From Phymorhynchus buccinoides (lineage: Eukaryota > Mollusca > Gastropoda > Neogastropoda > Raphitomidae), in NCBI GenBank assembly GCA_017654935.2, contig CM065686.1:27598591-27662590 (forward strand): DNA of 64,000 nt. Direction: 5' to 3'. Both the position numbers and the translations under genes were made by a program. Of this stretch, positions 9,714 to 22,149 are shown one piece after another. Under the pieces are notes generated by a model. It was not told the DNA's origin, did no database searches, and worked only from the letters and a program-made list of their open reading frames with translations. Each line of letters starts with the position of its first letter. Position 1 is the stretch's first letter.

Positions 9714-11062
9714 CACATGGAAAAAAGGGGAGTATGCATATCAATTTTTTCGTCCAAACTTGACAATCCTGAAGGAAACCTATCTAGCACAGAGAGAAAG
9801 ACGCCAGCACCTTTTCCTCCAGACTTTTTAAAAGCTTTAGAGAAAGAACTATATGTGTTTTTGTGGAATGGTAAACGGAGCAAAATAAAAAGGTCTGTGG
9901 TTGAAAAACAATATTGTGAAGGGGGTTTGAAAATACTGAATGTTAAACATTTTTTGTCTTCCATGAAAATATCTTGGTTAAAGAGACTAAGCTGCGATTC
10001 TGAATGGAAAGATTTTACAATTAACATGTATCCTAGGCTGGAAAATGTACATCATTTTGGAGCTGAATATGCTAATATTATTATTGAAAATGTTAAAAAC
10101 CCATTTTGGAAGGATGTTCTAAAACATTATAAAAAGCTGTGTGTGAAATGCTGTCCATCCTCCGTACATGAATTCATGTCTGAATGTATACATTACAATA
10201 TTAATATTTTAAGGGGAAGAAAGGTGGTTTATGTGCAAGAATGGTGTGATTTTGATATTTACTTTGTAAACATTTTTGTAAATGATGATGGCACTTTTAT
10301 AACACATAATCAGTTCTTGCTGAACTACTCAGGTATTACAACTAATTTTATATTATATGAAGGCATTCTTAATTCTATAAAAACATACTGTCAGAAATTA
10401 AATGTGGTCCTAACCAATAGATACAAAATACTAGACCCAAAAGCATGGTCTTGCATTAACAAAGGCAATAATTGTGCAAACCATTTTAAATGGAAGTGAT
10501 GACACTCCAACGGCAGTCATAAAATGGAATGGCCTGTTTGAGACCCTGAGCTGGAAACACATTTTTTCACATGTATATAAAACAAACTACAGATGTTCAG
10601 CTCAGATGGTTTCAAGCCAGGCTATTGCACATACTGCTCCCCACTCAGAAATACTTGTTCAAGATCAAAGTTGTTAATTCCCCTGTATGCAATTTCTGTG
10701 GTATGGATGAGCAGTCTATTTCACACATGTTTGATTGTACTATTGTTGATAGATTTTGGATTAGTTTTGAGAATCTGCTCAAAGAAAAATGTCAACATTG
10801 TGCTTGCCTTCAAATTAACAAAGAATTGGTTTTATTTGGAGTAAAACAAAACACTATGACAGATAAACCAATGGATTTTATTTTGCTTCTAGCCAAATTT
10901 TACATATATAAGTGCAAATTACAAAATGTCCAGCCAAGGTTACAGATCTTCATAACCATACTTAAAAACAGACTAGAATTAGAAAAATACCTGTCTTTTC
11001 TTAACTATGCCTTAAGGGAATTTGAAGAGAGTTGGTTCCCTTACTCTACACTAATTTCTTAA
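9714..11062 (+). pseudogene. L1/Tx1-like LINE ORF2 C-terminal remnant
   Basis: The frame from 9717 to about 10499 encodes the post-RT region: PDFLKALEKELYVFLWNGK, then a G-G-L-K-I-L-N-V-K-H motif typical of L1/Tx1 ORF2. The frame is lost near 10480-10600 (two shifts) and resumes as a 163-codon stretch ending at 11062, with a C-x2-C...H...C motif (CNFCGMDEQSISHMFDC), the zf-RVT zinc knuckle found at the end of such proteins. An A-rich stretch follows the stop. No endonuclease or YxDD motif is present, so the insertion is 5'-truncated. It is antisense to the adenylyl cyclase gene. Confidence 0.75.
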
Positions 11063-11392
11063 TTTAAAAAACAAAAACAACAAATAAATAAACAAACACA
11101 AAAAACCTTGATAGTACCTTGGTGATTATTGTCTAGTAATTGGGTGCATAGTATTCCACAGTACTTTGGTGATTGGTGTCAATTGCTGTGTAATCTGCTT
11201 TTGATTATTTAATTTCACTTGGATAGTCTTGTAGTCTCTCTTCTGCTTCCAGAAGAATAAGTTGATGTCTCTCTTGAAGGAAGATGAACTTGAAATAACT
11301 TTTGTTGTGCTAAATCATGTGTCACTCCACACAATTTACAAAGTTGAATATTATGCATTGTTGAGTTCTAGTTTAGTCTGCAACTATACACC

Positions 11393-11442
11393 CTGTGTGT
11401 GTGTGTGTGTCTGTGTGTGTGTGTCTGTGTGTGTGTGTGTGT
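11393..11442. repeat. (GT)n microsatellite
   Basis: GT repeats broken by CTGT. Confidence 0.9.
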
Positions 11443-11559
11443 TTCCCCCTTTTTTATGTTATAATTTTAAATTATTCTTGATCCCATTTCCTCAAATGCA
11501 TTTCTTTTTTATAATTGATTACACATTGTTTTGGTCAGTATTGTTGTTACCTGTTTTTG

Positions 11560-11712
11560 CTTTGGTTGTTCGTTGTCACTGTTGTTTTGTAATGTTGATG
11601 TGGTTGTTGTTGTCACTGTTGTTTTTGTAATGTTGATGTGGTTGTTGTTGTCACTGTTGTTGTTTTGTAAGGTTGATGTGGTTGTTGTTATTGTCAGTTT
11701 GTTTTGTAATGA
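11560..11712. repeat. Minisatellite, period about 45 bp
   Basis: About three to four copies of a unit containing GTTGTTGTCACTGTTGTT, then TTGTAATGTTGATGTG. Units vary by small insertions. Confidence 0.85.
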
Positions 11713-11999
11713 AAAAACAAACAAACAAAAAACCCTTCTCTTTAGATAATACTTGTACTAATAAGTAATATTAAGAATACTGCTATCAGTGATATATTAT
11801 TAAGTTTGAGAAACAGATGATTTTTGGATTTTTTCTTTATATTACCTATGATGAGCTGCATTTTTGTATTTGTCCCATTTTGATTTTGCGCTGATTTCAT
11901 TTATACATACATGGAAAGATGGGATGAAAGAGTGAGTGAAAGCAGGAATTGTGGAATAAATGAAGAAAAGGAATAAAAAATTGTTGAATACAAAAAAAC

Positions 12000-12153
12000 C
12001 TTTTCCTCCAGCTCTGACTGCCTGAAGGTGAGGAAGAACCCCTTGACGTGGGTGGAGCGCTCTCTCTCGATGCTGCGGGCATCGATGGCCAGACCCAGGT
12101 ACTCGTTCACCTCCTCCTCAGGGTCCTTTTCTATGTCGTAACGAACACCCAGT
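12000..12153 (-). CDS. ADCY5/6-like: Adenylyl cyclase exon: end of C1b (DUF1053 region)
   Basis: A 154-nt exon with acceptor TTATTAG and donor GTTTTT (weak beyond the GT). One base completes a Lys codon carried from exon 24074-24156; 51 codons follow. The acidic stretch [13 protein letters not shown] leads into [19 protein letters not shown] and [11 protein letters not shown]. This A-I-D-A-R-S-I-x-R block is diagnostic of the DUF1053 segment before the second membrane domain of type 5/6 adenylyl cyclases, and is the strongest identification in the gene. The 12-kb intron upstream holds a LINE and a whole DIRS element. Confidence 0.85.
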
Positions 12154-13084
12154 CTAATAAAGCAAACAAGAAAAACGAAACATTCATTCCTCAACGCTCA
12201 TGCATTTCCAGCCCGCTGTCAGAAAATGGAATGAAGAATTTAATGAATTAAATATGAAAAGCATATATTGCTTGGACATTGATATAGATTGACTTTTGAT
12301 AAACACAGCTGCGATGGTTTCAGACCAGGGTTTTACACCGCATTCTTCCCACAAGGAAAATACGTGTCCGTGTGTCAAAAAGTGTTTTTTTTAAAAGGGC
12401 AGGAGAATGGGCCAATAAGTCAGAAAGATAGCAGATAGAAAGCAAAGGGAAAAGGCAGAGTCAAAGAGAGTGGCAGATTAGAGAAAATTACAAGCACAGA
12501 ACTTCAAGAAGGTGGGGGAACTATTTTTACGAAAGACCCCCCGGTATCCCCACAGGGAGAGACTCCCACTGCCCCGTTTTTTATTTCTAATTTTGGACAT
12601 TTTCTTTAGAATTAATTTATGGCGTTTTCCAAGCTATGAACTGCTACTTTTTTCTTCAACTTTGACCTCTGCGGCTAAAAGAACGATTGCGGCTAATTTG
12701 TGAATATTTCCCCTTCCCTATTTTAGGCTGGTCATCAACTCCAGCCTGTGCGTGTTGACATCGTCAATCTCGGTAAAAATGAATCGTTCTCAGGCCGAAA
12801 CTGAGGAATTTAATCAGCGATAACACAATCTGACCACTAAATTCACTTTTATGCACTGAGCAGTTTATTATCAAAGTTTGAACTGAAACAGTCACGACCG
12901 TGTCGATCTTTACAAACTCTGTGCAAATGACAATGCGAAGTCAACTTCCAAGTTGAAACTAGGTGATCGGTCTCACTCCATAAGCTGGAACTAGTGATTG
13001 GTCTCACTTTACAAAAAATAAGTTGAAAAGCAGCTCCTTTGCGCTATTAAACTGATAAATCGGCATTAGTGTGCGCACTGAACA
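12154..13084. other. Intron, no gene seen
   Basis: AT-rich, no repeat or coding similarity recognised. A C/G-richer patch at about 12510-12575 has no assignable function. Confidence 0.5.
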
Positions 13085-13162
13085 CACTGATAATAATATA
13101 ATAATAAACGGACACTTACATAGCGCTTTTTATCGAGCACAAAGCGCTTTACAATCAGCAAT

Positions 13163-13660
13163 GAAACACTTAAACGCACACACACGCACAACAGACACAC
13201 ATACACAACAGACACACACGCACGTGCGTGCACGCACGTGCGTGCACGCACACAAACTTACTCAAACATACACTTGTACAAACACACGCGCACGCACACT
13301 ACTCACACTCACAGACACATACTTGCAAACACTCACCACCCTCCCCTCTCTAGCCGAAGACATACACTCATACACATGCAAGCACATATACCCACACAGA
13401 ACACACAACACACACACACCTGCTCGAAAGCGTGGCCGTGGGCGCACGCACTCACACTCGCGCACACGCTCACAAATTACATACATACACACACACACAC
13501 AAATTACATACATACATACAAACATACGGACATACATCGCACAATCATACACACACACACACACACACATGCACACACACCGCACGCACGCACACACACA
13601 CACACACATCGCACAATCACACACACACGTACGCACTCATGCACACACACACGCACATGG
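13163..13660. repeat. Compound (CA)n microsatellite inside LINE 3' UTR
   Basis: CA, CGCA and CATA repeats, including GCACGTGCGTGCACGCACGT near 13219-13245. It generates long spurious Thr/His open frames on the plus strand. Confidence 0.9.
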
Positions 13661-13672
13661 AGATGGGGGGTG

Positions 13673-15150
13673 TTATTGGAAAGACTGCCGGAACAGATGG
13701 GTTTTCAGGTTTGTTTTGAACGATGCTAAAGATTGACTATGTCTGACAGCAGAAGGCAATGAATTCCAGAGTTTGACTGCTGATGATGTAAAAGCTCTAC
13801 CACCGTGCCTATCACGTTTTAAAAAAATTATTCGAAAGATCCTATTGTCATATGCTGAGCTAGATAGATATGGAACGTAAATTTCAAGAAGCTCAGAGAG
13901 GTATTGCGGTGCTGTTCCCGATATGATCTGATAGCAGAGACAGGCAGCTTTGTAGTTTATTCTTTGTTGAACGGGTAGCCAATGTAACTCTTTAAGTAGA
14001 GGTGATGTGTGTTGAAGAAGCTTGGCTTTGAAGACCATTCTAGCAACAGAGTTTTGAAGTTGTTGTAAGGGTTTGAGAAGCGCCTGTGGGCAACCAAGTA
14101 GAAGGGAGTTGCAGTAATCTAATCTAGACAAAATGTATGAACTGACTAGCGTTTTGGTTGCCTCGGTCGTGAGAAAGGGGCGTATAGAGCTGATTCGCCT
14201 GAGTTTGATGTATGCAGCCTGGCAGATCCTAGTGATATGATGTTGCATGGAAAGGTCTTCATCCAAGAAAGCGCCAAGGTTGCGAACATGTTCAGAAAAA
14301 TGGATGTTGGAATATCCAAGGGCAATGGTGGAGGGCAGAGAGCTAGAGTCAACAGATGGGGGAAGCACTCTAAATGCTTCAGTCTTGTCATCGTTTAGTT
14401 TAAGCTTATTGTTTGACATCCATGTTTTCACTTCAGTGACACAGTCTTGAAGAGTGTGAATAAGCTGGTCGTGAGCTAGCGGTGAAGCATGATGATTGAG
14501 TTGAGTATCATCGGCATACATTTCATGACGGACAGTGTTTCGCTATAAGGGGGGTTAATGGGGTGGCATAAAGAATGAACAAAATTGGTCCTAACACGGA
14601 GCCTTGTGGGACGCCAAAATAAAGAACTGACTCAGAAGATTTGTTTTCATTTACTACAACTATTTGTTTTCTTTCATGAAGATAGGAACATAACCATTTG
14701 AGGACATTTCCAGTGATTCCAAAATTTTGTTCGAGATGAGAAATAAGCATGTCATGATCGATTTTATCGAAGGCAGCCGAAAGATCAAGGTGTAGGAGAA
14801 CCGAAACTTTGTCTTCGTCTAGTGAGAGAAGTAAATCGTTCATAATTCGTAACAGGACTGTCTCTGTGCTGTGCCCCGGCCTATAGGCTGATTGATGAGG
14901 ACTGAGAAGATTGTGGGTGGTCATATGGGAGAAAAGTTGATGAAGCACAAGCCTTTCAAGAAGTTTAGAAAGATAAGGGAGATTGGAGATGGGTCGATAG
15001 TTTTTCAGTTCATTGGGGTCAAGGCTTGTTTGTTTTAGCAGAGGTTTTACGATAGCAGTCTTGAATTCCGAGGGAAAGATACCAGAAGAGAGTGACTCGT
15101 TCATTATATTGGTTATAGTTGGCAGAACAAGATCGATGTGTTGAAAACAG
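13673..15150 (-). pseudogene. LINE ORF2 reverse transcriptase, one or more frameshifts
   Basis: The frame 15104-14523 has the RT motifs NYRPIS, HLDLSAAFD (first catalytic Asp) and VPQGSVLGP. The frame 14521-13673 opens at MYADDTQL (catalytic YADD) and continues through the thumb to an LWNSLP motif and stop. A one-base shift near 14530 separates them, just before the active site. A second shift near 15125 breaks the start of the RT (KTCDLDP upstream). No endonuclease domain is visible, as expected for a 5'-truncated insertion. All RT catalytic residues are present. Confidence 0.85.
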
Positions 15151-15200
15151 AAACTTGAGTGGAAATAGGGTCTAAATCACAGGTTTTGGGCCTGCCATAT

Positions 15201-15727
15201 ATAAGTCGTCTAACTAGAAGGCCTGGGAAAACAGGGGTGAAAGTTAGGAAAGGGTGTGGCTACCTTCCAAAATGTTGGCAGGATCTGTCCAACTGCGGGA
15301 CAGAACTGAAAACTATTACGGATTAAGTACATAATTTTATCCTAAATAGAACATCAGCAAACATGGCAGTAGTAGACTTGCATCAGAACATGGTTGGAAG
15401 AACAGCCTGGTTTAGGTTTTGCGAGCCAGAGAGTTATGTTCGTTAACAGTGGTACACGATTCGAGCCAGGAGTAGAATCAAACTAACTGGGCCTTACCAT
15501 CCTATAGCAGCGCGGGGATTTCTTTTTGTGGTACTGTGAGCTTGGTGTTCCTTTCCGTCGCTCAGCGCGTATGCGTCCGAATTTGAGCGTAGCGCCAATT
15601 CAACGGCAATAGTTTATACCATGACTGGGACTTTCCGTCATGGAGTTTGATTTCAGACACAGGCGATGATTGTCTAAGCAGTAGAGAGTCGGTATTTAAT
15701 TCAGAGACTGACATAGAGTGGTGGAGT
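15201..15727. other. Spacer between LINE and DIRS element, no gene seen
   Basis: No recognisable coding or repeat structure. Continues up to the left DIRS terminus. Confidence 0.4.
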
Positions 15728-15930
15728 TTTTATTATCCCTACTATCGATTTAACTAATAACTTACCAACACCTGAAACAACTTGCATTAGAGTTAAGAGA
15801 CGGAGCTATACCATAAGCACATAGAAAAACGAAACGTAGGCATCTGGACTGACCCCTAGCGGATGTGGCGGCGGGAGTGATCCCCCTTACCGGTCTAGCC
15901 AGTGCTAGGCCATATGAGCGCTACTTCCTG
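15728..15930. repeat. E0 terminal inverted repeat, left
   Basis: Begins TTATTATCCCTACTATCG, passes through TTACCAACACCTGAAACAA and continues to CCGGTCTAGCCAGTGC. Inverted match to about 22150-22312. Confidence 0.8.
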
Positions 15931-16012
15931 CCAGTACGACAAATGGTTACAGGAAGCATCTATTAGTGAGGGAGGATACAAGGAGGGTACCGCGTTTGTT
16001 TCCAGGGTTGGT

Positions 16013-16101
16013 AAGTATAAGTAAATAGATAGTAGGGATTAATAAAAAATACACCAATCTACTTTAACCATACTGTACCAACCCTGAAACAATTGCAGAT
16101 T
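16013..16101. repeat. E0 internal complementary region (ICR)
   Basis: TTGTTTCCAGGGTTGGTAAG at the left and CTGTACCAACCCTGAAACAA at the right flank an AT-rich centre. One half matches the left terminus and the other half the right terminus (22287-22330), so it looks like a copy of the joined element ends. Confidence 0.8.
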
Positions 16102-16317
16102 ACCAAAGTGGAGGATGGTAGATGCTTCAATACCCCCAACCACCAGAGTGAGAGCAATAACCTGGGATGCTTTTTACCAAGAACACTCTTCTGAAAAACA
16201 GAACCCCAGTACCCCTTTTTACTCTAGACAACTAAGGTACCTAGCAAAAGAGTTGGTGGAAAAAGGGGGGGGGGTGTGTCGTGCCCCAATATTGCCCCAA
16301 AACATCATTGCAATGAA

Positions 16318-17380
16318 TTATACCCCACTAAAAAAACAACATAGGGGGTGGATGATGGGAGCTTGCTTCCACGTACTCACTGGTTGTATGTTTAGAGGGA
16401 GACGAGGTCTGGGCGTACAACGTACCTTCTTGATCGTGAAGGAGTCGTCGTAGTGCGGCTGTGGAGATGTGTCCGCAGGTAGAAGCTGAGGAAGTGTGAG
16501 CGACCTCAGTAAGCGGATGACATTTATTTTAAACGATGGGCACACCCTAACCAGAGCCGAAGCGAGCGAAGCGGCTGATTGCGACGGAGCTGTGTACCCT
16601 GACAGAGCCAGATGCAGGCTAACTGGAGGACTGAGAATAGAAAGCCTGAGACACGTATAGAACCATCTAGCAACCGTGTTCTTTGAAACGTCCTTAGTGT
16701 ACTTAGGGTTGATAGAGAGAAAACAGTCTCCACTAGAACCCCTAAACACACGGGTCTATGGAGAGATAGGGACCTGAGGGCGCGGGACCGACAAAGGAAG
16801 GGTCGGCGTCATCCGGGACAGCGGATAGTCCTAGACGGGATGGAGAGAGAGGTGACTCGACATGCCGGGGGTGAATTTTTGGCCCTGAACTCGGGCCAGA
16901 AAGCAAAGAAGAAAACCGACGAAAAAAATCCTCCGGAGAACTCCACGTCCCTGGCGGGAGTCCGCTAAGGGCGTGGAGGCACTGACCGTCTGTCGATGCC
17001 AAAGCAATCAAGAAAACCGTCGAGAGAGTGAGTCCTTTGAGGGAACGGGACGAGAGAGAGGTTTCACAAACGATCCCTTAAATAACTTCAACACAAGGAA
17101 AACACGTCCCACTGAGGACCCGGACAGTCCTCGCCGGGGCCAGTAAACGCACCGCGTCCAGGAAGTGGGGAAACCTGCGGAGCGGAAAGCTAGAGGTTCG
17201 GTCAAAACCCAAAGCATAACGACAATGGTGTTTGATGAAGAGACGGCCTGTAGCAGAAAGGGTCTGAGAGAAGAGGCCCTTAGTTTCGTGCAGATGTGAC
17301 AGAACTCCACAACTGGACTGTGGAAAGGGCGCAGCCGTCAAATTTCTTGCGCGCGCAGAAAGAGAACCATGCCTTTCCAT
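16318..17380 (-). pseudogene. E0 tyrosine recombinase remnant
   Basis: Fragments in several frames align with the intact recombinase of E2: a tract near 17008-17310 corresponding to the N-terminal core-binding region, IALAS...HALSGLP near 17011-16960 and FLSINPKYTKDVSKNTVARW near 16720-16660. The first catalytic Arg position reads TDG instead of the ARR of E2, and the H-x-x-R motif is recognisable only in a shifted frame with the Arg changed. Inactive. Confidence 0.75.
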
Positions 17381-17497
17381 CGCAAATCGTACAACGGCAT
17401 TGGTGGAGTGGCGCCGATAGAGGTCAGCAGAAGTTCCCGGTTCTCGAAGAGAAGCCCTGTCGCCGGAACCGAGTTTTATAGTTTCGATGCGGCCAGG

Positions 17498-19182
17498 TTA
17501 GCCTGAAGGGTTGGATGCGCCTAGACACCGCTCCTGGCTGGAGGAGGGTCTTGGTTGTGTAAGCCCAGGCATGAGGGGGCAGTCATCTGGCCAGAGCCAG
17601 CAGTTCTGGAACCAGTGTGAGTCGGCCAAATGGGGCGCGGACTTGAGGATCATGCTCTGTTCTTTACATGAGGCACTGGCCAAGACTTTCAGTGAGCAAC
17701 GCAGTGGGGGGTAGGCGTAAACGACACCCCGACCCAAGACATCGCCAAAGGCCGTTGGCGTGCCAAGCCCTCTGAGGGTCCCTGACCTGGGGACACGTAC
17801 AGAGGTAGGACGATTGCTGTACCTTGTCGTGGCAAAGAGATCCACCATGGGCTTTCGCCCCAGCGTATCCAGACTGGGCGTCAAGGCCCGATTGCGCAAT
17901 CGTTCCACTCCGTTTGTGAAGGCAACATGAGAGAGCGGCCCTATTGGGATCGCCAGAAACATTGAGTTTTCCCGGGACAAAACTCCAATGACAGGGAGAT
18001 CCCGTGGTGTCGTGTCCCAAACCATGAGTGGTTCCTACCGCCGCAGATGACAGGGAGGCTGAGCGAGTGACCCCCTGAAGACGGAGGTACGCCAAGCATG
18101 GTCGAGTTGTCCCGGAGAGCCGTCGACCTCCTTTCACCGAATGCGTGGGGAGAAAGTGAGCATCGAGGGCCAGACGGATGGCTTCAACTCGAGCCAGTAT
18201 GATATGGAGAGTGTTTGTGGCTATTCCACACCGCCCGAGGTCTGCCGTTTCCATATGGGCTCCCACCCGCTTAGGGAGCATCCGGTGTGGATGAACAGCT
18301 GGGAACCCCAAACGACTCTGATTGGGACCATTGCTGTTCACAACAGGGCGGTCAAAAGCCATGGACGCCTTCCGAAACTCAATTCACCCAACGCGACCGC
18401 TGGTTTGCGAAGTGGGATTGGTCCAGGATGCGCGACCGTCAATCCAGGTGAGTGGCATTTGGCGCACTCGCCCAACGGGCAGGAGCTCCGCTACCGACTC
18501 CATGAGGCCCAAAAAGGCTGAGGATGTCGGCGAAACGTGGCCGACTTCGGCTCTGAGAGCTCGGCACGAGAATGAAATATGGCTGAAATGCTGTGCCCTC
18601 GGACGCCGGACGTAAAGAGCACGGTTGGTTCGAAAGGGACCCCCCCAACAGGCCGAGATAGGTGAAGGTCTCGAGAGGGGGTTCAGATCCGACTTCTTAG
18701 AGTTTGTATGCGGAACCCCAGCGAAGCGATGAGGTCCGCAAGAACGGGGTTGTGGTCTGAGCGAGGATGAGCGCGAAGAGGAGCGAGTAAAAAGCCAGTC
18801 GTCGAGAAAGACCTTTAACCGCAGCCCCTGCGAGTGCGGGCCAGAGCGGCCAGATCTCTGCCCGTCAACTGGGTGAGATCCAGGGGTGCCAGAGAGATGA
18901 CCCGAACGGTTAGGGCGTGAATTGGAAAGTTTCTCCCTTCCAGACGAAGCGGCAAGAAAACTTTCTGCTGGAAGGGTGGATGCGGACAGATGGAAGTAAG
19001 CGTCTTGCAAGTCCAAATGAGGTTGCGCCAGCCCCTGGATTATGAACGAACGGACCGGGACGGAGTTTCCATCTTGAACCTGGTTTTGTGAAGAAATTGT
19101 TCAGCGGAGACAGACCTAGAAACAGGGCGGTATCGCCCGCTTCTTGTGACCGTGAAGGAGACTGAGCGGAGTTAGAAAACAT
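17498..19182 (-). pseudogene. E0 reverse transcriptase-RNase H remnant
   Basis: Scattered frames preserve RT words (LSPLNNFFTKPG near 19120, MDLQDAYFHLS near 19016, LKVFLDDWL near 18840-18790), a conserved thumb segment (GLMESVAELLPVGRV near 18500) and RNase H/C-terminal words (FVPGKLNV near 17960). Multiple frameshifts and stops. The F-L-D-D active-site motif survives. Confidence 0.75.
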
Positions 19183-22060
19183 GGGTCTGGAAGAGGGAAC
19201 CAGGGAGGACTGCGCCCTTTGAACGACTCAGAGAGTCGACTTCCTGTGCAGTATCGCCAACCGTACTGGGGGCTGCCGGGGGGAGAAAGCGATCGGTTTT
19301 CGACGAGAAGGGCGGTTCTAGCTCGAAGGGGAACCGATATCACTTCCCGCACGAAGCCGAGAATCAGGCGTTGTCGACAAGCTAGCGAGCGCCAGCGGGA
19401 TACGCCCGAGAAGGGCATCCAACGCTGGACGCACGACGCCGCCGGTCACGCAGCGCGGCGAGGGCTTAACGAAAAGATGTTGCGGCTTCCCGCGGCGGTG
19501 GAAGGAGCCCTCGTAGTAGGGGTGCCTGCGTGCGGTAAGGACGGTGACCGCCCGTGTGCATAGCCAGTACTGAGAGGACTTGGAGTCCTGAGTCCTCGGG
19601 AAGATTGATGCGCTTTCTCGCTGCCAGGGACCGTACCCCCTGGCCTGAACCGAGCAGAGTGCGATTTCCGAGCTTGCCTGGCCTGCATGACGAGCAGAGC
19701 CAACAATAGGGCATAGTGGGGACGTCCTGAGCCTTACGCTCCCCTAAGTACAGCTTGATCACCGAGCCGGAGACTTCCTCCGAAGAGAAATAAATAGAAA
19801 CGCTTACGGAAAGGGAAGGAGGAAGGGCACGGAGGTGCTCTTTCTACCCTCTGCGATGAGGGTTTTTGCCTTCGCGAGAAAGTGTCCCTTGCGATCGCGG
19901 AGGTTTGGACCTTGAGGGAGGCTTGAGGACATCCGTAGTAAGTACTCTGGAGAGCCTACCGACGCACGGCGAGACGCGACTCCCACCGCCGTTAGTCGAC
20001 TTGACTCGACAAGTGAAAGGCCATCGGGTGATCCGAGAGTGAGCAGAGCTCCCCAAGGAGTCCGAAGCGGTCTTGAGCGAGAGAACTCGCGGACCCCGCA
20101 GCCTTGAGAGCGATCCGAAAGAGCACTTCGAGGGTGCCTGAAGGAGGAGGCCTTGAGGGTGAAAGAGTGACATCCTTCGAACACTGAGTCTGTCACTCTC
20201 TAACCCCGAGGGTTGAGAACACGGGCGAGAAAGGGAGATAGCGTAAGGAGAACCAGAACGTCCGGAACTGGGGAACCAAGCGAAAGAGCCGGACGGACGA
20301 AGACTCTTTCGCGACTGCGCACAGAGTAGGCCTGAGCGAAAGCGCCATGTCGTCCATCAGCCTCCCTTGTACGCAACGATTCATCCGCCGGAGAATAGAA
20401 TCCTGGAGGCAGGAGGGAGGCTGAAAGAAAAGATTGGTCTTTTCCCTTGCTGGAAAGGAGCCAGACGACTGGCCGTGGCCGACGGCCGAGACCGGGAGGC
20501 GGAGAGGCGGACCACAGCGGGCACGCCCCGCCGATCACGTCCAGGAGGGTCCTGTTGGAAGAAGTTCCCGCACTAACGGAGGGTCGACGGCAGTGAAGTG
20601 GAGGGAGGAAGATTGCGAATAGATTCCCTGATGGCTTGAGAAGAACGTTCGTCAAATGACTGAGGGAACGTGTCGGAGACAAAGAAGCCTCCGAGGGATC
20701 CGTGGTTCATGGCTGAAACCTGGCCGAGAGAGGCCTAGATCTGGTTCGACAACGGAAGATGGGGGATGAGGGCCCCATCGCCCGCGGCCGGGGAGCCAGG
20801 GAGGGCACGCAGGCCTCCCCGGTGAAACGACGGGCGAGGGCCCATCATGTGCCGCCGGCCCTGGAGTTGCCTGGGGAGGGCCGCGGCATACTAGGCCACG
20901 GCCCCCGAGGGCCTGCATACCGACGGGACTCGGGCTGCGGGAGTGCACGGTGGGGGAGGCACCGGAGGGAGACGGAGAGGCGAGCGGGGCCGCTTTGCCA
21001 CCACGAGACCGGGGGATACGGTGGCCCGAACGGCGATAGTCTGCAGACGGGGAGGCATCGTCCCACCGGCGCCGGGTCCATCGGAAAAGGCCGGAGGTGT
21101 AGGGCCTACAGGCCTGGAATTAGACTCGATCCGTCGGCCACACCATTGGGGGGATCAAGGAGAAACCTCTCGGACAGAGGCACGCTGGGCAAGGGCGAAG
21201 CGTCATGAGAGGCACCTTCACGCCGTCGGAGTATTTCAGACGAAGAGGGGGTGCTTAGCCAGGTAGGCCTCGGGCTCCCGGAGGGGAGGTGTCGAGAGGC
21301 CTACGGCCTTTCGGGCTCGAGTTCCCTTCGAGGACACCGGGAGAGTCTGCCCGAGGCCCAGTCTGTGAAGGAACCCGACTATGGTGGAAGGGACCTCCTT
21401 CGCCCTCCCCGAAAGGGGTGGGGGAGACTAGGCGGGCCCGAGTGGCAAACTTCGCCACTCGGGGAGACCAGACGATGCGCGGCTGCGACTTTATTCCCAC
21501 GAAGTGGAACGTCGACAGCTACCGGGTAGAGGTGGTGGCCTTGGTGGAGAGAGGCCTTCCTGTCTGAAAGAAAGGCACAACCGGACCTAAAGACGAATCG
21601 GCCGAGAGGCCTTACACTTCGGTGGTGAGAATGTGGAAACCCGGAAACACTGGGACCGAGAGAGGTAGGAGGCCACCACGGTGAAGACTGCGAATGAGAG
21701 CGCTGAGACTTAGATGTCTTGGACCTCGATTTGTGAGCAATGAACGGATAGGATTATCCGAAGATACTTCGAACGAAACGGCTGTTCGGGGTTTTTTTTT
21801 TTCCCCCTAGGAAGAGGGACATGGACCACGGGCGTCAACTGAAGCTTTAGCAGAAACATTCGCAGTTTGAGCCAGAAGTGGCCCATTATCGATGGCGTCT
21901 GCGGCGAGTGCACTGGAGCAGGCGAATCTTGAGGAGCGACTCGACAAAGGAAATTATATCCTAAGTTCTAGAAAGAGAGAACTATAAAAAACGAGTCAAT
22001 CGAGAACTAAGATACACCCTATGTCCGAGATGAGGAGGAAATGGAAACAAACCCACCTAG
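19183..22060 (-). pseudogene. E0 gag-like remnant
   Basis: GC-rich, stop-poor DNA between the RT remnant and the right ITR, in the position of gag in E1. It carries Arg/Ser/Pro- and Gly-rich frames on both strands. Sequence similarity to E1 gag is weak by eye; the call rests on position and composition. Confidence 0.5.
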
Positions 22061-22149
22061 TTAGAGTGCAATAGAAGAAAAACCAAGGTCAGAGTGCGGT
22101 AGCCCAGTCTGCCAGAACGCTGGAAAATAGTATATGGCGGAAGTATGGC

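Larger units (their letters stand above)
13085..15200 (-). mobile_element. CR1/L2-like LINE, 5'-truncated, with complete 3' tail
   Basis: Reading leftward, an RT domain begins near 15195 (KTCDLDP motif) and the ORF ends at 13673. The 3' UTR follows, ending in the phrase TTGTAAAGCGCTTTGTGCTC, then TAAAAAGCGCT and an (ATT)-rich tail at about 13085-13110. That tail is the common 3' signature of CR1/L2-like LINEs in molluscs. A TG microsatellite of about 500 bp sits within the 3' UTR. The element is in an intron in the same orientation as the host gene. Confidence 0.8.
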
